From positions 38,458,682-38,522,681 of the forward strand of contig JACMZG010001913.1 of the NCBI GenBank assembly GCA_018340805.1: a DNA stretch of 64,000 nt. Reading direction: 5' to 3'. This stretch comes from Microvelia longipes (taxonomy: Eukaryota > Arthropoda > Insecta > Hemiptera > Veliidae). The position numbers and the translations under genes are program-made. The stretch's first letter is position 1, and each line of letters opens with the position of its first letter. A model generated the notes under the pieces. The model made no database searches and was not told the DNA's origin. It saw only the letters and a program-made list of their open reading frames with translations. This document shows, piece after piece, positions 25,701 through 45,523 of the stretch.

Positions 25701-27225
25701 TAGAAACCATGCAATATTATTCATTGCATGATGGGCAGGGAACAAAAGTATAAAACAAATTCAAGAACAGAGGTTCTGCAACCCATGTAAACATCCTTTG
25801 GAATGCTTTATTTTTTCTGAACAGTCGATTCCTTGCGTGATTTTTCAGTTTATAAGTTATTTTTAGATCAAAATAATTCAACTAGCAAGTAAATATGTCT
25901 CAATTTTTCAAAGGAAAAAATGATGCTAATTGTATACACTGTACTAGAATAGAACACTGTTTATTTACATAAAACAATTTTTTTTACAATTGATTACAAA
26001 AGAAAGAAACAGCCAACTCCAGGTCCATACTTGGACATTAGGAGGAGGGTTTCTGGCTACTTAATGACTAAAATGATCAATTAAATATTTTTTTTTTTAT
26101 TTTACCACACATGTATGAATTATACCAAATCATTTAGTATCAATTATACCAAATCATAAATTAATACATATCAACATCCAGTTCACTTACAATTGGGTTA
26201 AATTTATACATATGTACATTTTTTTATGAATGAATGATTTAAAATAAATTGTATCAATGAAAAACAATTCTTTCAGCAGAAATCAATTTACATCATAAAG
26301 AACAAAGATTTTTTTTGTAAAGTGAGCATTCACAGTCGTGGTCTCTAGAACTCAGTCCGAAGCAAAGTAACGAGAGTAAAAGAAAAAATCGGGTACGGGG
26401 TACCTCAGAACTTTTCCTCATTACATCGGATTTGCTATGCTCATCCTCCCTGCTTCGAATTCGCTTGGCTCGTCCTCAGAAATACATTTCGCCAAATTTA
26501 TACTGCAACATGCCGTCGGATTTGCTTCGCTCGCCTTCAGATAGCAAAACGCAACCGTATCATTCTCAGGTGTCACACATACACCACTGACGATGCTCAA
26601 TGCTCCTTCATTTTTATGATGCAACAAAAATCACGGATATACTTGTCGTATTAAAACAAAACTTAGTGCACTTATTTATTGGGTAATAATATACACTTGT
26701 ACCAAATTTCAGTTCAATTAGACCATTTTCCATTTTTTTAAAAAACATACACAAGCATTAGTGCAATTTTTGTTTCTGACACAGGAGCACGTATCTAAGA
26801 ATAGGGTTCAGGCTCGAAAAGTTAAACTAAAGTGGAATAGAGTAACAAGTGTGGCATCGCTAAGAGTAGCCCTTGCAGCCAAACTTTTCATCTTTTGACA
26901 TTTCCAGTCATATTGAAAGCCCAAAGTACGTGAGTATTCACTCGTTAATTTCATTCCACTACAGTTCCAACTTCGTATTAACAATACACCAAATGGTAGG
27001 TCATTAGGTCACAGAATGACAATGCACCAATTTAAGTCAACTCTTAACTCCCTAAATAAACATATAGAACAAAAATAATTAAACTACCTGTTCGCTGAGA
27101 GGCAATACTTCTTCCTTAAAGTTTTTATATGATCCTAAATCAGTACCGCATTTAGTCCAAAGTGATAAAGTAATGAAAGCGACCCCGATGAACAAGCATA
27201 AAGTAATTAACTTTAAGTGACGCAT
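19570..27225 (-). CDS. GLCE: GLCE, heparan sulfate D-glucuronyl C5-epimerase (C-terminal part missing)
   Basis: Five exons on the minus strand join in phase: 27225-27088 (ATG), 24895-24767, 24047-23876, 20552-20352 and 19742-19570, giving 271 residues. The protein starts with a short cytosolic tail and one membrane helix (residues 4-23), the layout of a Golgi type II enzyme. It continues with hallmark epimerase stretches: [54 protein letters not shown] and [23 protein letters not shown] converts D-glucuronate to L-iduronate in the growing heparan sulfate chain. Vertebrate enzymes are about 617 residues, so roughly the last 300, including the C-terminal alpha/alpha-barrel with the catalytic tyrosines, are absent. 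The gene runs into the N gap at 19553-18847. I found no remaining exon between 10.3 and 18.8 kb. Confidence 0.93.
20352..20552 (-). CDS. GLCE: GLCE exon 4
   Basis: 201 bases, acceptor TTATAG, donor GTAACT. It encodes [19 protein letters not shown] and [11 protein letters not shown], and ends LSFFSL plus one base. The phase agrees exactly with exon 5, which fixes this donor. Confidence 0.9.
20996..21735. repeat. Family A element with long inverted arms
   Basis: The left part runs GGGTACTTTGGAACTTTTTC TCATCACATC on the plus strand; the right part ends with its complement GATGTGATGAGGAAAAAAGT TCC...GTACCCTG at 21686-21722. Arms are roughly 300 bp and the centre is near 21330. It lies in GLCE intron 3. 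Confidence 0.6.
21884..22240. repeat. Foldback element
   Basis: TAGGAGAAAAAGAAAGATGT CACTCCACTTAGTATATA at left recurs inverted at 22197-22240. GTGCCTACCAACAAAGTAC recurs inverted at 22160. The right arm lacks about 30 bp present in the left. Confidence 0.82.
22245..23870. other. GLCE intron 3 sequence without genes
   Basis: Contains a family A fragment at 23140-23250 and one hAT-type end, TTTTGAGAACCCCTG, at 23563-23577, whose partner was not found. Otherwise plain AT-rich DNA. Confidence 0.5.
23876..24047 (-). CDS. GLCE: GLCE exon 3
   Basis: 172 bases, acceptor ATTTAG, donor GTAAAT. It encodes [20 protein letters not shown] through RVKCISASQ, ending one base into the Gly codon shared with exon 4. 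Confidence 0.92.
24767..24895 (-). CDS. GLCE: GLCE exon 2
   Basis: 43 codons, phase 0 at both ends, between GATTAG and GTAAAT. It contains [12 protein letters not shown] and [11 protein letters not shown], strongly conserved in animal epimerases. Confidence 0.92.
25130..25312 (+). mobile_element. LINE RNase H domain fragment
   Basis: Reads [20 protein letters not shown] then [15 protein letters not shown], the end of the ribonuclease H domain of jockey-type non-LTR elements (the H...NE-AD pattern). It is cut off on both sides inside GLCE intron 1. An inverted repeat flanks its start (GGAAGTAAATATAGTACTAT, 25020-25085). Confidence 0.75.
26360..26745 (-). repeat. Dispersed repeat family A copy
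   Basis: Minus-oriented: GTACGGGGTACCTCAGAACT, TTTCCTCATTACATCGGATT, TTGCTTCGCTCGCC and CTTGTACCAAATTTCAG match the family A copies elsewhere. The minus ORF is not host coding. Confidence 0.6.
26833..26972 (-). mobile_element. MITE derived from the P-type transposon
   Basis: About 140 bp in GLCE intron 1 with ends TGGAATAGAGTAACAAGTG and, inverted, CACTCG...CATTCCACTA. Reverse-complemented, its interior follows the left 130 bp of the 38987-44495 element (CTCACGTA, GGGCTTG/TTCAATAT, AATGTCAAA, AAAAGTTTG, GGGCTACT). A partial relative occurs at 35800-35860. Confidence 0.65.
27088..27225 (-). CDS. GLCE: GLCE exon 1, start codon and membrane anchor
   Basis: ATG at 27225-27223 (context aagATGc), 46 codons, donor GTAGTT after CAG. 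It encodes the membrane segment and a short lumenal stem ending EEVLPLSEQ. Confidence 0.88.
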
Positions 27226-29343
27226 CTTAAACCTGATATCTTCTTGTTCACATTTCCAAATATAATAACCAGAAAATAATTAACAAAATATGTTCTGTCT
27301 AAATTTAAAATCCATGACTGGAGCGGGTTGAAGTTAGGTAATATATTTAGCGTCATTATATCATTACACAGAATATTAAGAACTAATCAAAGCAATAGCT
27401 GGATCCAATCATCGTCAACTTTAATAAACAAACAATTAAATGCTGCAAGATAATAAAAGATTTAAAATTTTACTTGTTTCCGTTTCACTTCCACTTTTCA
27501 CTTTTATCAAATTTATCTTATCAATTCAAGTTTTCACTATTAAAATCAAAATGTAATATTTTTTACATGTTGCACCCTAATAGTTTTCTTACGTGTTATA
27601 TCCTTAGTTGTTCTATCGTAGGGGTTCTCAAAATGTGGTAGGCATCGAATACTTTTTGAAAAAACTAAGAATTAAAATTTGTAAAGTAATAGCAATTTAG
27701 CATATTTTTGGGTACTTTTATAATTCACAATCATTATTTCCTTTTAATATTTTTTGTGTCATTTGACAAAAAACATTCATCTCTTATATTTTTTTCTATT
27801 TATATATATTCTATGTATTTATTTTTAAATTTACACAAGCGGCAAAGATTAAAGTTCCACATAATTGTATTATTAAAGATTACAATAAGAAAAAAACAAT
27901 AAAATTAAAATAGACATTTATTTGTTTTTTTTGGAAACTTTGCTTATTTACCATCGGTTGTTTCTTGTGTATTAGTAGTTTTTTCATATTTTTGTATAAG
28001 TTATTTCTTTTATATTAAGGATTGTCTTCTGTTAACTTATTTTTATATTTTGTTTTCAAGATTTAATTTATTATTCAAATTTTTGCTTACCTCATTTTAC
28101 GTTTGTGCCACTTGTTAACTTGTTTCACTTTATTTTTTGTTTTCCCCACACTCAGATCTCTTGTGGTTGTTGATCCATTAATGTAATTACAATGTAATCG
28201 ATTGTATCTAATTATTTGTTTATTTTTATGTACTTTTTACGGCATTGTTCTAAAAGTTTGTTATCAAGAAATAAAGGATTTTTTGAAATTAGAATTATCA
28301 AATGGAAAATGAGCAATTACACTTTGTTTAATTTTTTAACGATTCATAAATTATTGGATTATAAGAGATGTCCATATATTTTTTCTTTTTCTGGCTATTT
28401 TATTGTTTGCATGAACAGTATATTAGGGCATATTATATATTTTAAGGATGTATTATACCATTAAACCACCGTGGTTTAATATATACATAAGTGACAAAAA
28501 GCTTGAGAACTCCTGTTTTATGGTATTGCAGAAAGTATGTTAAGCAGAGTATTTGTAAAAACTTCTAAATCAAATGATTCTGGTGAAATCTTAGTTTAGA
28601 ATTTTTAGCAGAAACATAATGTTTCCTATTCATCCACAGTAAAAATAAAAAATGCATTACTAAATCAAAATATCTATAATTATTTACACATAAGATAATT
28701 TACAAAAAAAAAAATTAATACAACTTTTAACACCAATAAATATAAGCTTGTTTACAATTAAAAGGTTTATTTTACATTAACTTTAGATTAGCTTATACGC
28801 ACTGGAAGTGTGACATCACAAAAATAAATCAACCAATCAGATTTTATTATTGATTTGTTATGTGCCAAAAATGACCAATAGCATTGCTCTATTATGTGAC
28901 CAAAGAAATTATTTTAGGTTAACTTCCGTGACAGATTGTACATAGCAATTAATGCTCATTTTGTATTTGTAGATAAATAATGTTATTTATAAAATCAAAA
29001 ATACTAACACAACCTAAACAATTGAAATGAATTTGAACTTTATTAAATGAAAAAATAGTACTATTGGATACACATAAATTACTAATAAAATTACAATATG
29101 TGATATTTATCCAAGGTGGAGTAGTACATGTTTTTAATTAATTTACTTTGTACATTAACCACCTACCTATACTTTGTACCTAACCACATCATATAAGTAT
29201 TAAAGAGAGCTTCAAAATATAAATATACATCTGGTGCCATATTGGAACCAAAAATGGTAGGATTGCCAACATATTTTGAATATAAAAAAATGTCCTAGCT
29301 CTGAACTTAGCAACACTGATTGGACTCTTCATCACTCAATGCA
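27226..29343. other. Intergenic region between GLCE and CENPS
   Basis: Contains the upstream region of GLCE (27226-27600), a 900-bp hAT-type element, and the probable 3' UTR of CENPS (minus-strand AATAAA at 29043-29038, about 300 bases past the stop). No other gene is seen. Confidence 0.55.
27619..28515. mobile_element. hAT-type non-autonomous element, about 0.9 kb
   Basis: Ends TAGGGGTTCTCAAAA and TTGAGAACTCCTG are inverted partners similar to the 7735-8024 element. The interior is AT-rich with no transposase recognisable; its small ORFs look like chance. Confidence 0.55.
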
Positions 29344-36737
<7,394 letters not shown>

Positions 36738-37789
36738 TGAAGCCAGTGAATTTTCTACTCGAATACTGTAATCATCAAAAACTTTATAATCCTCAGTGCC
36801 TCTATTTCTAAAATAAAGTGGAATATTCTACTCTAAAACACTGTATATTTAAAAAATTAAATTCTAAACTATTTTTCCCTCAAAGCAGAAGTTCTGGTTA
36901 CATTTCTTCCTCCTCTTCTTTGTTTTTGTCTCAGAGTCGCCTCCGTTGACGCAAATAGTGTCACAACCGGCCACTGTAGCAAATCCCCTACTCCTCCTAA
37001 TTTGCTCCAACGAACATTCTTGACACCTATTTTTTTAAGTGTTTTCCAGCTGAAATTTTCAAAAAAGAAAACAAGAGTGCCATGAAAAATGGTCATAACT
37101 GTAAGATTTTGCATAAAAAATGTATTTATATAAAAATTTTCTTTTTGCTTTATTGAACATTTTTGACAAACACGCCACCTACTTCTAAAAATTATAAACA
37201 AGCCATACTTCGATTATTAAAACACGTCGTTTGACAGTGACTTACAGTGAAATTAAATGGTTTTATTTTTATACTTATTATTACAAAGTTTTATGTTAAA
37301 TATAGTGTTTAATTATGTCTTTTATCGTGTTGTTGTGGGTTTTTCGAACATTTTAAGGCAAAAGAGGGCTTGGCAAACAAATGCAACGAAGCACAGAAGT
37401 AACTTGAGAAACTTATCTCCAAATTTACTAATATTCCACTGATACGCATACTTCTTTTATTATAAATAAATTAACTTTCTGTTGTTGAGTACAAATATTA
37501 ACAATTTGAACTGATTACAATTAATAGATTCAAAATTTGATCACAGATCTGTAAATAACATTGACGTCTAACAGTAGTTATGTATGTACGAAGTTAAATT
37601 GGAAATAAATTGTCGAAAACGTATAAATGATCCTTGAAATTAAACAAAAGGGCGTACAGATTAATTAAATAATGATAACTCGAACCAATTTTCAATAATA
37701 AATTAGATATTTAACGTAAAAAAAGTAATTTCACCCAACTTTTAACACTTGTAACTTTAATAATACGAACGTAAAACTTAAACTTATAC

Positions 37790-38140
37790 AATACAATACA
37801 ATACAAAACAACCTTTATTTACCAAAAGTTAAAAAATTACAAATATATACAAAACTTAAAGCAAACAAATATAAAAAAAATTTCAATGTACAGAATATAA
37901 AAAAAATAAAACTATGTACAATAGTTACAAATATAAAAATATTAAAGATATAGAAATATTTATAGAATAGTTACAAGTATGGTACAAATAATAATAATAT
38001 AAATAAATAAAATATTATACAAGATAATAGGTTCTCTGTTGTGACAAAAAATAAATATTTATTAATTAGAGTATAGAATTATTTTATAATAATGGCAACC
38101 CACAAGGCAAAGCCTGAGTGTGGGGTTATAATAGTAAGGA
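37790..38140 (-). mobile_element. LINE 3' untranslated end with TATTG tail
   Basis: The minus strand reads CACACTCAGGCTTTGCCTTG TGGGTTGCC, then an AT-rich stretch, TTTGGTAAATAAAGGTTG and a (TATTG)n tail (37787-37805). This is typical of jockey/I-type element 3' ends. No ORF remains. Confidence 0.6.
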
Positions 38141-38986
38141 ATATATTATAAATTTGATATGTATGATATATAAATTGGTATGAGGTATGACTATAGGAGA
38201 GAAAAAAAAAATATCTATATATTAGTATTGAAATAACTATAATAGTTGGATTAATGATATGAAAAATTTTTAAACCTTAGAATAGATTATTAATAATAAA
38301 CTTAATAACTATTAAATAAATAAAATAGATAAAAATATTAAAGAATAATTAAAAAGTAAGTTAAATAATGATAAACTTTATTATAAATTAAAAAAGGGTA
38401 ACATTGTTGAAGACTTAAAATTAAAATTAAGGAACTAATAAATGAGACATAAACCAAGAGACTTTCGTTAGGAAAGATAAAAAAATATATTAAACAAAGA
38501 GATCAATGAAGAAAAAAAATTGAACTAAAGAAATATAATAGTTAATAGTACATAAAAATATATATGCATACATACACACACACACACACATATATACACA
38601 TACTTATGCACACACATATATATATTTAACAATATGAAAATAGAGATAGTCTCATAATAAATTTAAGTATACGTGTCGTGTATCAAATATTGCACAAGTT
38701 AAATTAATTGCACTTAATAATAAAAGTTATCATTTTACAGCTTTATTTGACAATAAAAATAGTAATAATGTTAAGGTTAAACAAATAATTTTTGGTAAAT
38801 TAAAACTTATATGCAAATAATAATTATCAAGGAAATAACTGAGCAGAACGTTACGACTAATCATTTACAATATTTCTTAAACTTAAGTCTAACAAGTTTG
38901 TAGTTAAATAAAAATAATATCTAATAATGTGAAAAAAAAAAAACTAGTAATTATAGATACAATATTTTTATGATGCAAATGTACTG
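38140..38986. other. AT-rich stretch without recognisable features
   Basis: Only a CA/TA microsatellite at 38565-38625 stands out; otherwise low-complexity AT-rich DNA up to the P-type transposon. Confidence 0.6.
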
Positions 38987-39405
38987 ACTATAAAATATAG
39001 TAGAATAGAATAACAAGTAATCTCACTCACGTATTTCGGGCTTGCAATATATCGAAAAATGTCAAACGAAGAAAAGTTTGACCGCTAGGGCTACTTTTAG
39101 CGACACTCGTAATCGGGTGAGGTTATGAAGATGTCTTGTTGCCTGTCATGATGAAGGTTATGTTGTTTTTTATTCCTTGTTTACCTGTGTTTATAATAAT
39201 TATCGCGTGTAAGAATCCAAAAAAGTGTGAAACGTTTGTCTTATTTTACTCTTAATTCTATTGAACTTTGATCTGTTGTTTTCAACAATTTTCACAATCA
39301 AAAACATGTGAATTATTTCTCTTTTTGACTCTATTCTATTATCTTTCTTTACGGTTTACCAATTCTAAAAACGTTTACCTTTAATTTTGGGTAACCTATA
39401 GTAAA

Positions 39406-40848
39406 ATGGTGATCAGAGGGCGGAGGTGCTGTGTTCAGTTTTGCAATGAAATACGTAAAACTCTAAGGTTTAAAAGGCCGGTTTTATTTACAGTCTCAGC
39501 AAAGGTAAGTGGCACTTATAATTAATTACTTTGTAATGATATAGTCAGTGTTCAGGTTAATGCAAAGCAGTTCAATCGGTTTTTCATTGAAATGTTGAGA
39601 AATTCATACAGAACTAAAGGAATATACCTTTGTTGAGGTATTTTCATATGGCATCTTAAACATAGCACACAGTTAAAAAACAGTTGACAGTGTAGGAAAA
39701 TAGTTTTAAGGAACCAATAAGGTTAGCGTGAAATTTTGTGTGTAATTTAACATCTAGGAGTAATCTCATTGGCTCCCATGCTGTAATCCCATTATTTTCC
39801 CATGCTGTCTACTGATTTTAACCGTGTGCTATACTATAAACATATACAATGTGAAGTAAACTTTTATGACACTTCATGTTACCTTGTTGTTGGGATAGAA
39901 TAGTATTCATAATACATATCATACAGTTAGAGTCAAATACAAGTAATATACTTATAAGAGTCTGACTCTGCCACTGAGAATGAAGCTGAATCCATTGGGT
40001 TAAACAATTTTACTCTTTTTTATCATCTTTCAATGCTACATTAACGTATGCATATTTCAGAGTATTGCCTTAAAATAATCAAAATTACCAAGCAAAGATA
40101 TATATATATTATATATTCCTACGATCGGCTATGCAAATATATTACTAGAATGTCACATATAATTTGTTTGTAACTCGTATATTTTTTTTTAGAATGTGTG
40201 GCAAATGTACATTGAGTGAGAACTAGTTAAGACTAGAGTGGTTTGCGCCTTCCACTTCAAGGAAGAAAACAATATTTGATCCCACAAGGTTGCTACCGCT
40301 CTGGTAATGTATATGAATACTATTACAAAAAGCTATGGCTAAGGATAGGAGCAGTTCTCTCCATGTTTTCAATAAATGTCAGAGGTAAGTATATTGCAGG
40401 TAAGTATATTTATGAGGCCAAAATGTTTGATTTCATGGCTGGATATGTGTGCAAAAAAAAATGTGGGTCAAGAGTCCCATGCTGCATTCAAGAGCGATAA
40501 ACCGGATGAAGGCGTACTTATTGCTCTTAGGGATTTCTATTGAACTCTATACATGCCACCAGGTGATTTAAGATCTCCAGTCACCATCATAGGAGCAACC
40601 ATTAGATATGTTGTCACCAATGACAAAAATAATAGAGGCAGAAACTTTTTTGTATTGCTTGAGCTCGTGGAGAGATGGAACTTCCCTCTCTAGGATGCTC
40701 TGTTTATGAAGAGAAGTTGTCTTCATACATCATTGCATTTTATCTTATCAAATACAAGGATGTATCTGATAAGGTTAAGATAGACTCTAGAACAAAGCAT
40801 GTTAGGAAGGCAAGTAAACTCTCTCAACGGTGTAAGCAAAACAAATAA
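39406..40848 (+). pseudogene. Broken THAP-domain transposase (P-element type)
   Basis: Exon 39406-39504 starts with ATG, reads RRCCVQFCNEI and ends at a GTAAGT donor. After an acceptor at 40192 the frame continues NVWQMYIE, stop, then VVCAFHFKEEN. This is the C2CH zinc pattern of a THAP DNA-binding domain (paired Cys near the N-terminus, then CAFH). In-frame stops follow (TGA near 40217, TGA near 40278). Later pieces in shifting frames include FDFMAGYVCKKK and a basic tail ending KLSQRCKQNK, which fit the C-terminus of a THAP-type transposase. The intron holds a MITE (39660-39836). The locus lies between matching terminal inverted repeats, so it is probably the transposase of that element rather than a host gene. 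It is not functional as it stands. Confidence 0.6.
39660..39836. mobile_element. MITE family M copy 3
   Basis: Left TAGCACACAGTTAAAAAACA GTTGACAG, right TATTTTCCCATGCTGTCTAC TGATTTTAACCGTGTGCTAT. It is inserted in the intron of the broken THAP transposase, so it is younger than that element or travelled with it. Confidence 0.78.
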
Positions 40849-43800
40849 AAGTTTCTTTTAGGGAATATTATATATTCAGGTTGCCCCACATGAAACCAAC
40901 TATATTTGGATCATAATTGTGGAAATAATATTGTGATGCATAATGACAATAATAATATGTAGGCATAATGACTTATACAATGAAACCACCATATGATGAA
41001 TAGCACTCAAGTAAAAATGCATTTAATTATGTAGTTTACGATTTTAATATGGAGTCAATTTTAAAACACTAATCTATGGTTTCTATAACTTAATAACGGC
41101 AATGAAGAATTCCTCTTCTCAATTTTCCAATAATATAGTTTTACAGATGTCTTAAAAAGGTGTTCAATACATCAGATTCCCTGTCTTTGAAGTAATATGT
41201 ATGGTGAAATAAAAGAAGTTATATTTACTGCAAGTTGAAGAGGCAATGAAAGAATCAGGTACCGCTGATACTTGCAACAGCAAGTATCGACAGTACCTGA
41301 TTCTTTCAGTAATACGTATGGATCAAGGAAACGTCCTAAAGAAGTATAGAATAAGTTATTATTATTAAGTAGAATATACTATAATATACTCTAAAATATT
41401 ATTCCATATAGAATACTCTTTTGTTCTATAATAATAACTTACTTATTTTAATTACAGGAAATGTATTACTATCAATAATGAATTTGAATCCTACTCAGCA
41501 AATAGTTGCAATACTCATATGTTAGGAATCTCATAAATGGGCATTTGCTCCAAATCTCTTTGCAAATTACTGAGTGCTATTTTTGTGTAATGAGACATGT
41601 ATCATCTTTGAAGAAGCACACATAAAAAGGATAAGCGAGACTTGTAGAGATATTTTTGTGCCTCTATCACTGAAGCTGATAGAGCCGACATATCATCCTG
41701 TATCTTTTGCAGGATTATATTATAGTGTGTACAGGAAGATATTGTTAAGATTCTCTTAAGTTTTCTTTCTTATCACATAATTCCTACATCATACATAGTA
41801 CTACTCCACCTCAATCAAGGCTTTTGAGGTGGGAAAGGGTGTCCTCATCATGCATGTATGATGTACACCAGATACAATATTCAATAATAAGTATTAACTT
41901 GGCCATAATATGTGGTTGTAAAATATTAAAATATTCTGCTCCTATTCTCTACTTATGATTTTCTTTTTCAGTTATCTGGCCCTAAATTTATGAAAATGCA
42001 GGCAATAAGGTTCTTGTCTCTCTAACATTCAGTTTGAGATTGTACTGAAACCTACTTCCTTTCACATTTCCTCAAGATGAAATGATAAATCTTTTCCTCA
42101 AGAACTTATTCTTTTGACTTTAGCTTCATGCATCACACATTCAGCCTATGTATATATACTGGGTTTAATTATTAGTATATAATTAAATTTATGGAAGCTC
42201 ATTTAATGTATGCTCTTCAAATGATACCACCTTGAAGAGGAAATTAAAGCAAAGTGTTTCCTAATATGGATTTGACATACCCACTTATCCTGTTTCACAG
42301 AGTGGACAAACATCATGGATTTACAAGTTGGAATAAATTTTTATGATTTTGTACTTAAAGTGCAAAATAGTTGATAATTTATTACAACATACATTGTTTG
42401 AAAAATATATTTCACATTTTTACTATGATATCTGTGTTCCTTACTTCTTTATCACCTTCCAATACCATTAAAATATACATGCTGTTTTCTGTATGTACTG
42501 TTGTTAATAAATTAAAAGCTGACCCTGTAAAATTGTCGTACACATAATAATATGTATATTTATACATATTAATATGTATTATAAATTGTTGATAGGGCAT
42601 GTGACTTGGCCAATGAAGATATTTATGAGATTCTTATAAATGTTTAATAAGGCCTTACACCAATAAGAATATTTAGTAGTTAATATTAAAAGGCAATGCA
42701 AGAACCAATCTACATGGAAACCAGATAATGGGAAAAATCGGACGAGCTAATTATTTTTTTTCTCAANGATTATTTCCACGTGTAAGTGCTTGCACTGATC
42801 TTGCCACTGAATGCCCACTTTTAATGATGCAGAAAAATTAATTAATGCTATGAGGCAATATACTTCACCATGATTTATACCTCTAAAATATCAAAGACTC
42901 CCTGAGCAAGAACAATTCATATAATGATCAAGTCCTTGTAACATGACTTTACTCAAGAACACGATAGGCTCCTTAATGTCCTACATCTACTATAGTCCTT
43001 AGAAAATCTTATACATTATAGATTTTATTCAAATTCTCAAATTATACCTATGGTTCCACAAGTTAAATCACAATTGTATAGTGTTTTTAATATCATTCTC
43101 TTTAAAATCAAGGCTTGAAAAATGTTAAAAAATTAAAAAGAAATTGAAATGAGGACATGATGATAATGCTCTTAGAACGAGTAAAACATAATATGTAATT
43201 ACTTTTAATGTGAACATAAATTGACTTCATTTATTTGACCAATATACTTGGTGTCAAGTTTCAATACACAGAGTTAAAGTGATGATAAACTTTCACCCTT
43301 TTCCCCATGGGTGCGATAGACCAGCTTTTAGTCAAGTTCAACAACTACGCCGTAGGTCAGTGCCACAAGTACTTACAAACCGCTTTGTCATTTAACGCTC
43401 AGCAATGGCCAACTGGCTCACCTATAGGTACAAGTGACGCAGCTTGCCAGTGTAAATTAATTAGTCCATTTATGCTTTTCACATTTCTTTCTTTAAATAT
43501 ATGAAACCAAAATGATGTAAGTCACCGATGAAGTACTATATTTCCTCTATGATGTAAATTTTCAAAAAACTTATATAAATTAATTTTTTATCCTAAGTTC
43601 TAATTTAAAAATAAGGAAAGAGGCAGGACTTGTGGTGCTGCAATGCAGATGTTCGGAGGAACTAAAATTCAAGGGTAGAGACAGTGTTCTCACTCCCACC
43701 CTTCTCATAGTCCTGTCAAGAGTGGGAGTCAGAACACTGTCTCTACCGCCAACCCTTCATGCTTACATTACTTTTGACGGAATGAATTTAACAATGAGCC

Positions 43801-44551
43801 TCAGGTCTAGGAGTTCAAATATATAATTAAGGTAGACTTTAAGGCCTTGGTGTCCTACCAACAATATGTAGTATCTGTCTAACCCATGGACCCATTACAC
43901 TATACAGATTCTTTTCAACTTAGCAATAGTTCTCATTTTCAAGAGGTTTTACTTAAATCAATCTTTAGTAACTTTTACGTGTTCTACCAAACTGCAATGG
44001 ACAAACCATTATCAATCCTTCCCTTTCTACCATGAAATGAACAAATTGCAATCTATATTGATTTTAAAACTAGGTATGTAATTGTACTGACTAATTCATA
44101 AATGAAGACATGTTAGACTCGGCAACATACAGACAAGATAAATATTATCCACAATTAATACAAAGATTGGACGAAATTCAATACAAATTCGTGAAAAACA
44201 ACGACTTAATAACATTTATATTTATTGGGCTAATATTGGAATAGAGCTATTGTATTTATTATTACAATAATTTGGTCATTAAAACTAGTCCGAGAGTTCA
44301 CTAACATTAGAACGTTTTTATTTACTAAATTACACTTCACATTTGTTTACAAAATACGACATCCTGTCATTTTACTACCGGTCAGCCATTTTGTATAAAT
44401 ATCGAGTAAAACTCGATTAATCGAATTTGAAAATTGGAAGGAGTAATTTCAGGGAGTGAGATCACTTGTTATTCTATTCCACTATACTATAAAATAATGA
44501 CTTAAAAATAATTACATCATTGTTACAATATTACATATGACTTTATTAGTA

Positions 44552-45045
44552 TTACAATCCAATATTTGATAGTATCCAAGATTTCAGGGCAGATTTAAAT
44601 TTGTCAAGATTATTAATAGTTTTAAGATAAAGGGGGATTTGATTATACTGAATGACTCCATGGTGATGTAGTGAGTTGTGTTTGAGTTTGCTTGTTACAG
44701 GTTCTATGTAGAGGTTGTGTTGAGATGTGTGTCTAGTATTGTGTTGGTGTTGTATTTGAGTGAATTTAGTGAAGTGCTTGTGTATGTATGTTAGAGTGGA
44801 AAATGTGTAGAGTTGATTGAATGTAAGAATGTCACCATCTTTGAACAAATCCAAGGTGCTGTATAATCTAGGCTTCTGGTAAATTATTTTAAATATCCGT
44901 TTTTGTTGTATAAATATAGTTCTTGAGTTTTTTTTATTTGTTACACCCCAAAATATCAGACCATAACACAGAATACTTTGAACCAAGGCATAGTAAAATG
45001 ATTTTATTAGAGACAGGGAAGCAACATTTCTTAATTTATAAAATG
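44552..45045 (-). mobile_element. LINE ORF2 C-terminal fragment
   Basis: The minus strand, open for about 160 codons, reads ASLSLIKSFYYALVQSILCY GLIFWG, the conserved stretch after the reverse transcriptase active region of jockey-like elements, and ends LKSWILSNIGL, stop at 44552. It is truncated at its 5' end and lies just outside the P-type transposon. Confidence 0.8.
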
Positions 45046-45523
45046 AAAAGGTAAGTTGAAACTTACTTGATGGCTCATTGTGAGCGTTAATTAATTGTAA
45101 TAATTTAAATAGTTACCAATAATTAAATATCAATTAATTATTATTTTTTAACAAACATGTTTGTTAAATATTTTAAAAAACATTTAAGATGGAGGTTACT
45201 TAACTCGAGGTATAAACGGATAAATTTCAGTATAAGTTTTAAAATTCATTAAATTCAAAATAATTTTAAATAAAAAACGTATTTTTTTAAAAAAATATTA
45301 ATAAAGATTATGAAATTTTATGTAAATTTAATAAAAATACATCGTATTAGTCTTATCAGCTTTTGAGTCAGATCAATATTTTTTTTAAAGTTTTGGTCTA
45401 AAATTAAAAAAAAAAACATAAATTATTAAATATTAATTGTAAAAATATATTAGTTAACAATTATGAATAAATTTTATCATAAATAAAATGGAATATTTCA
45501 TAATTATTTGTTTCGTGATATCC

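Larger units (their letters stand above)
38987..44495 (+). mobile_element. P-type DNA transposon of about 5.5 kb with terminal inverted repeats
   Basis: The left end (38987-39030) and right end (44452-44495) are inverted copies sharing TAGAATAACAAGT and TCTCACTC, about 45 bp with a few mismatches. The only recognisable coding DNA inside is the broken THAP transposase on the plus strand. Bases 40850-44450 hold no gene I can recognise, only hairpins (41247-41308, 43675-43746) and a single N at 42766. No clear target-site duplication was found. Confidence 0.6.

Noticed and set aside
27708..28464. Plus-strand ORFs inside the 0.9-kb hAT-type element
   Set aside because: No transposase motif; F/Y/I-rich translation typical of AT-rich non-coding DNA.
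36869..37201. 110-codon minus-strand ORF upstream of CENPS
   Set aside because: It opens with TTG, matches nothing known and overlaps the likely 5' region of CENPS; probably chance.
37257..37442. 61-codon plus-strand ORF with ATG and hydrophobic N-terminus near the CENPS 5' side
   Set aside because: Plausible start context, but short, AT-driven hydrophobicity, and no recognisable family; not enough to call a gene.
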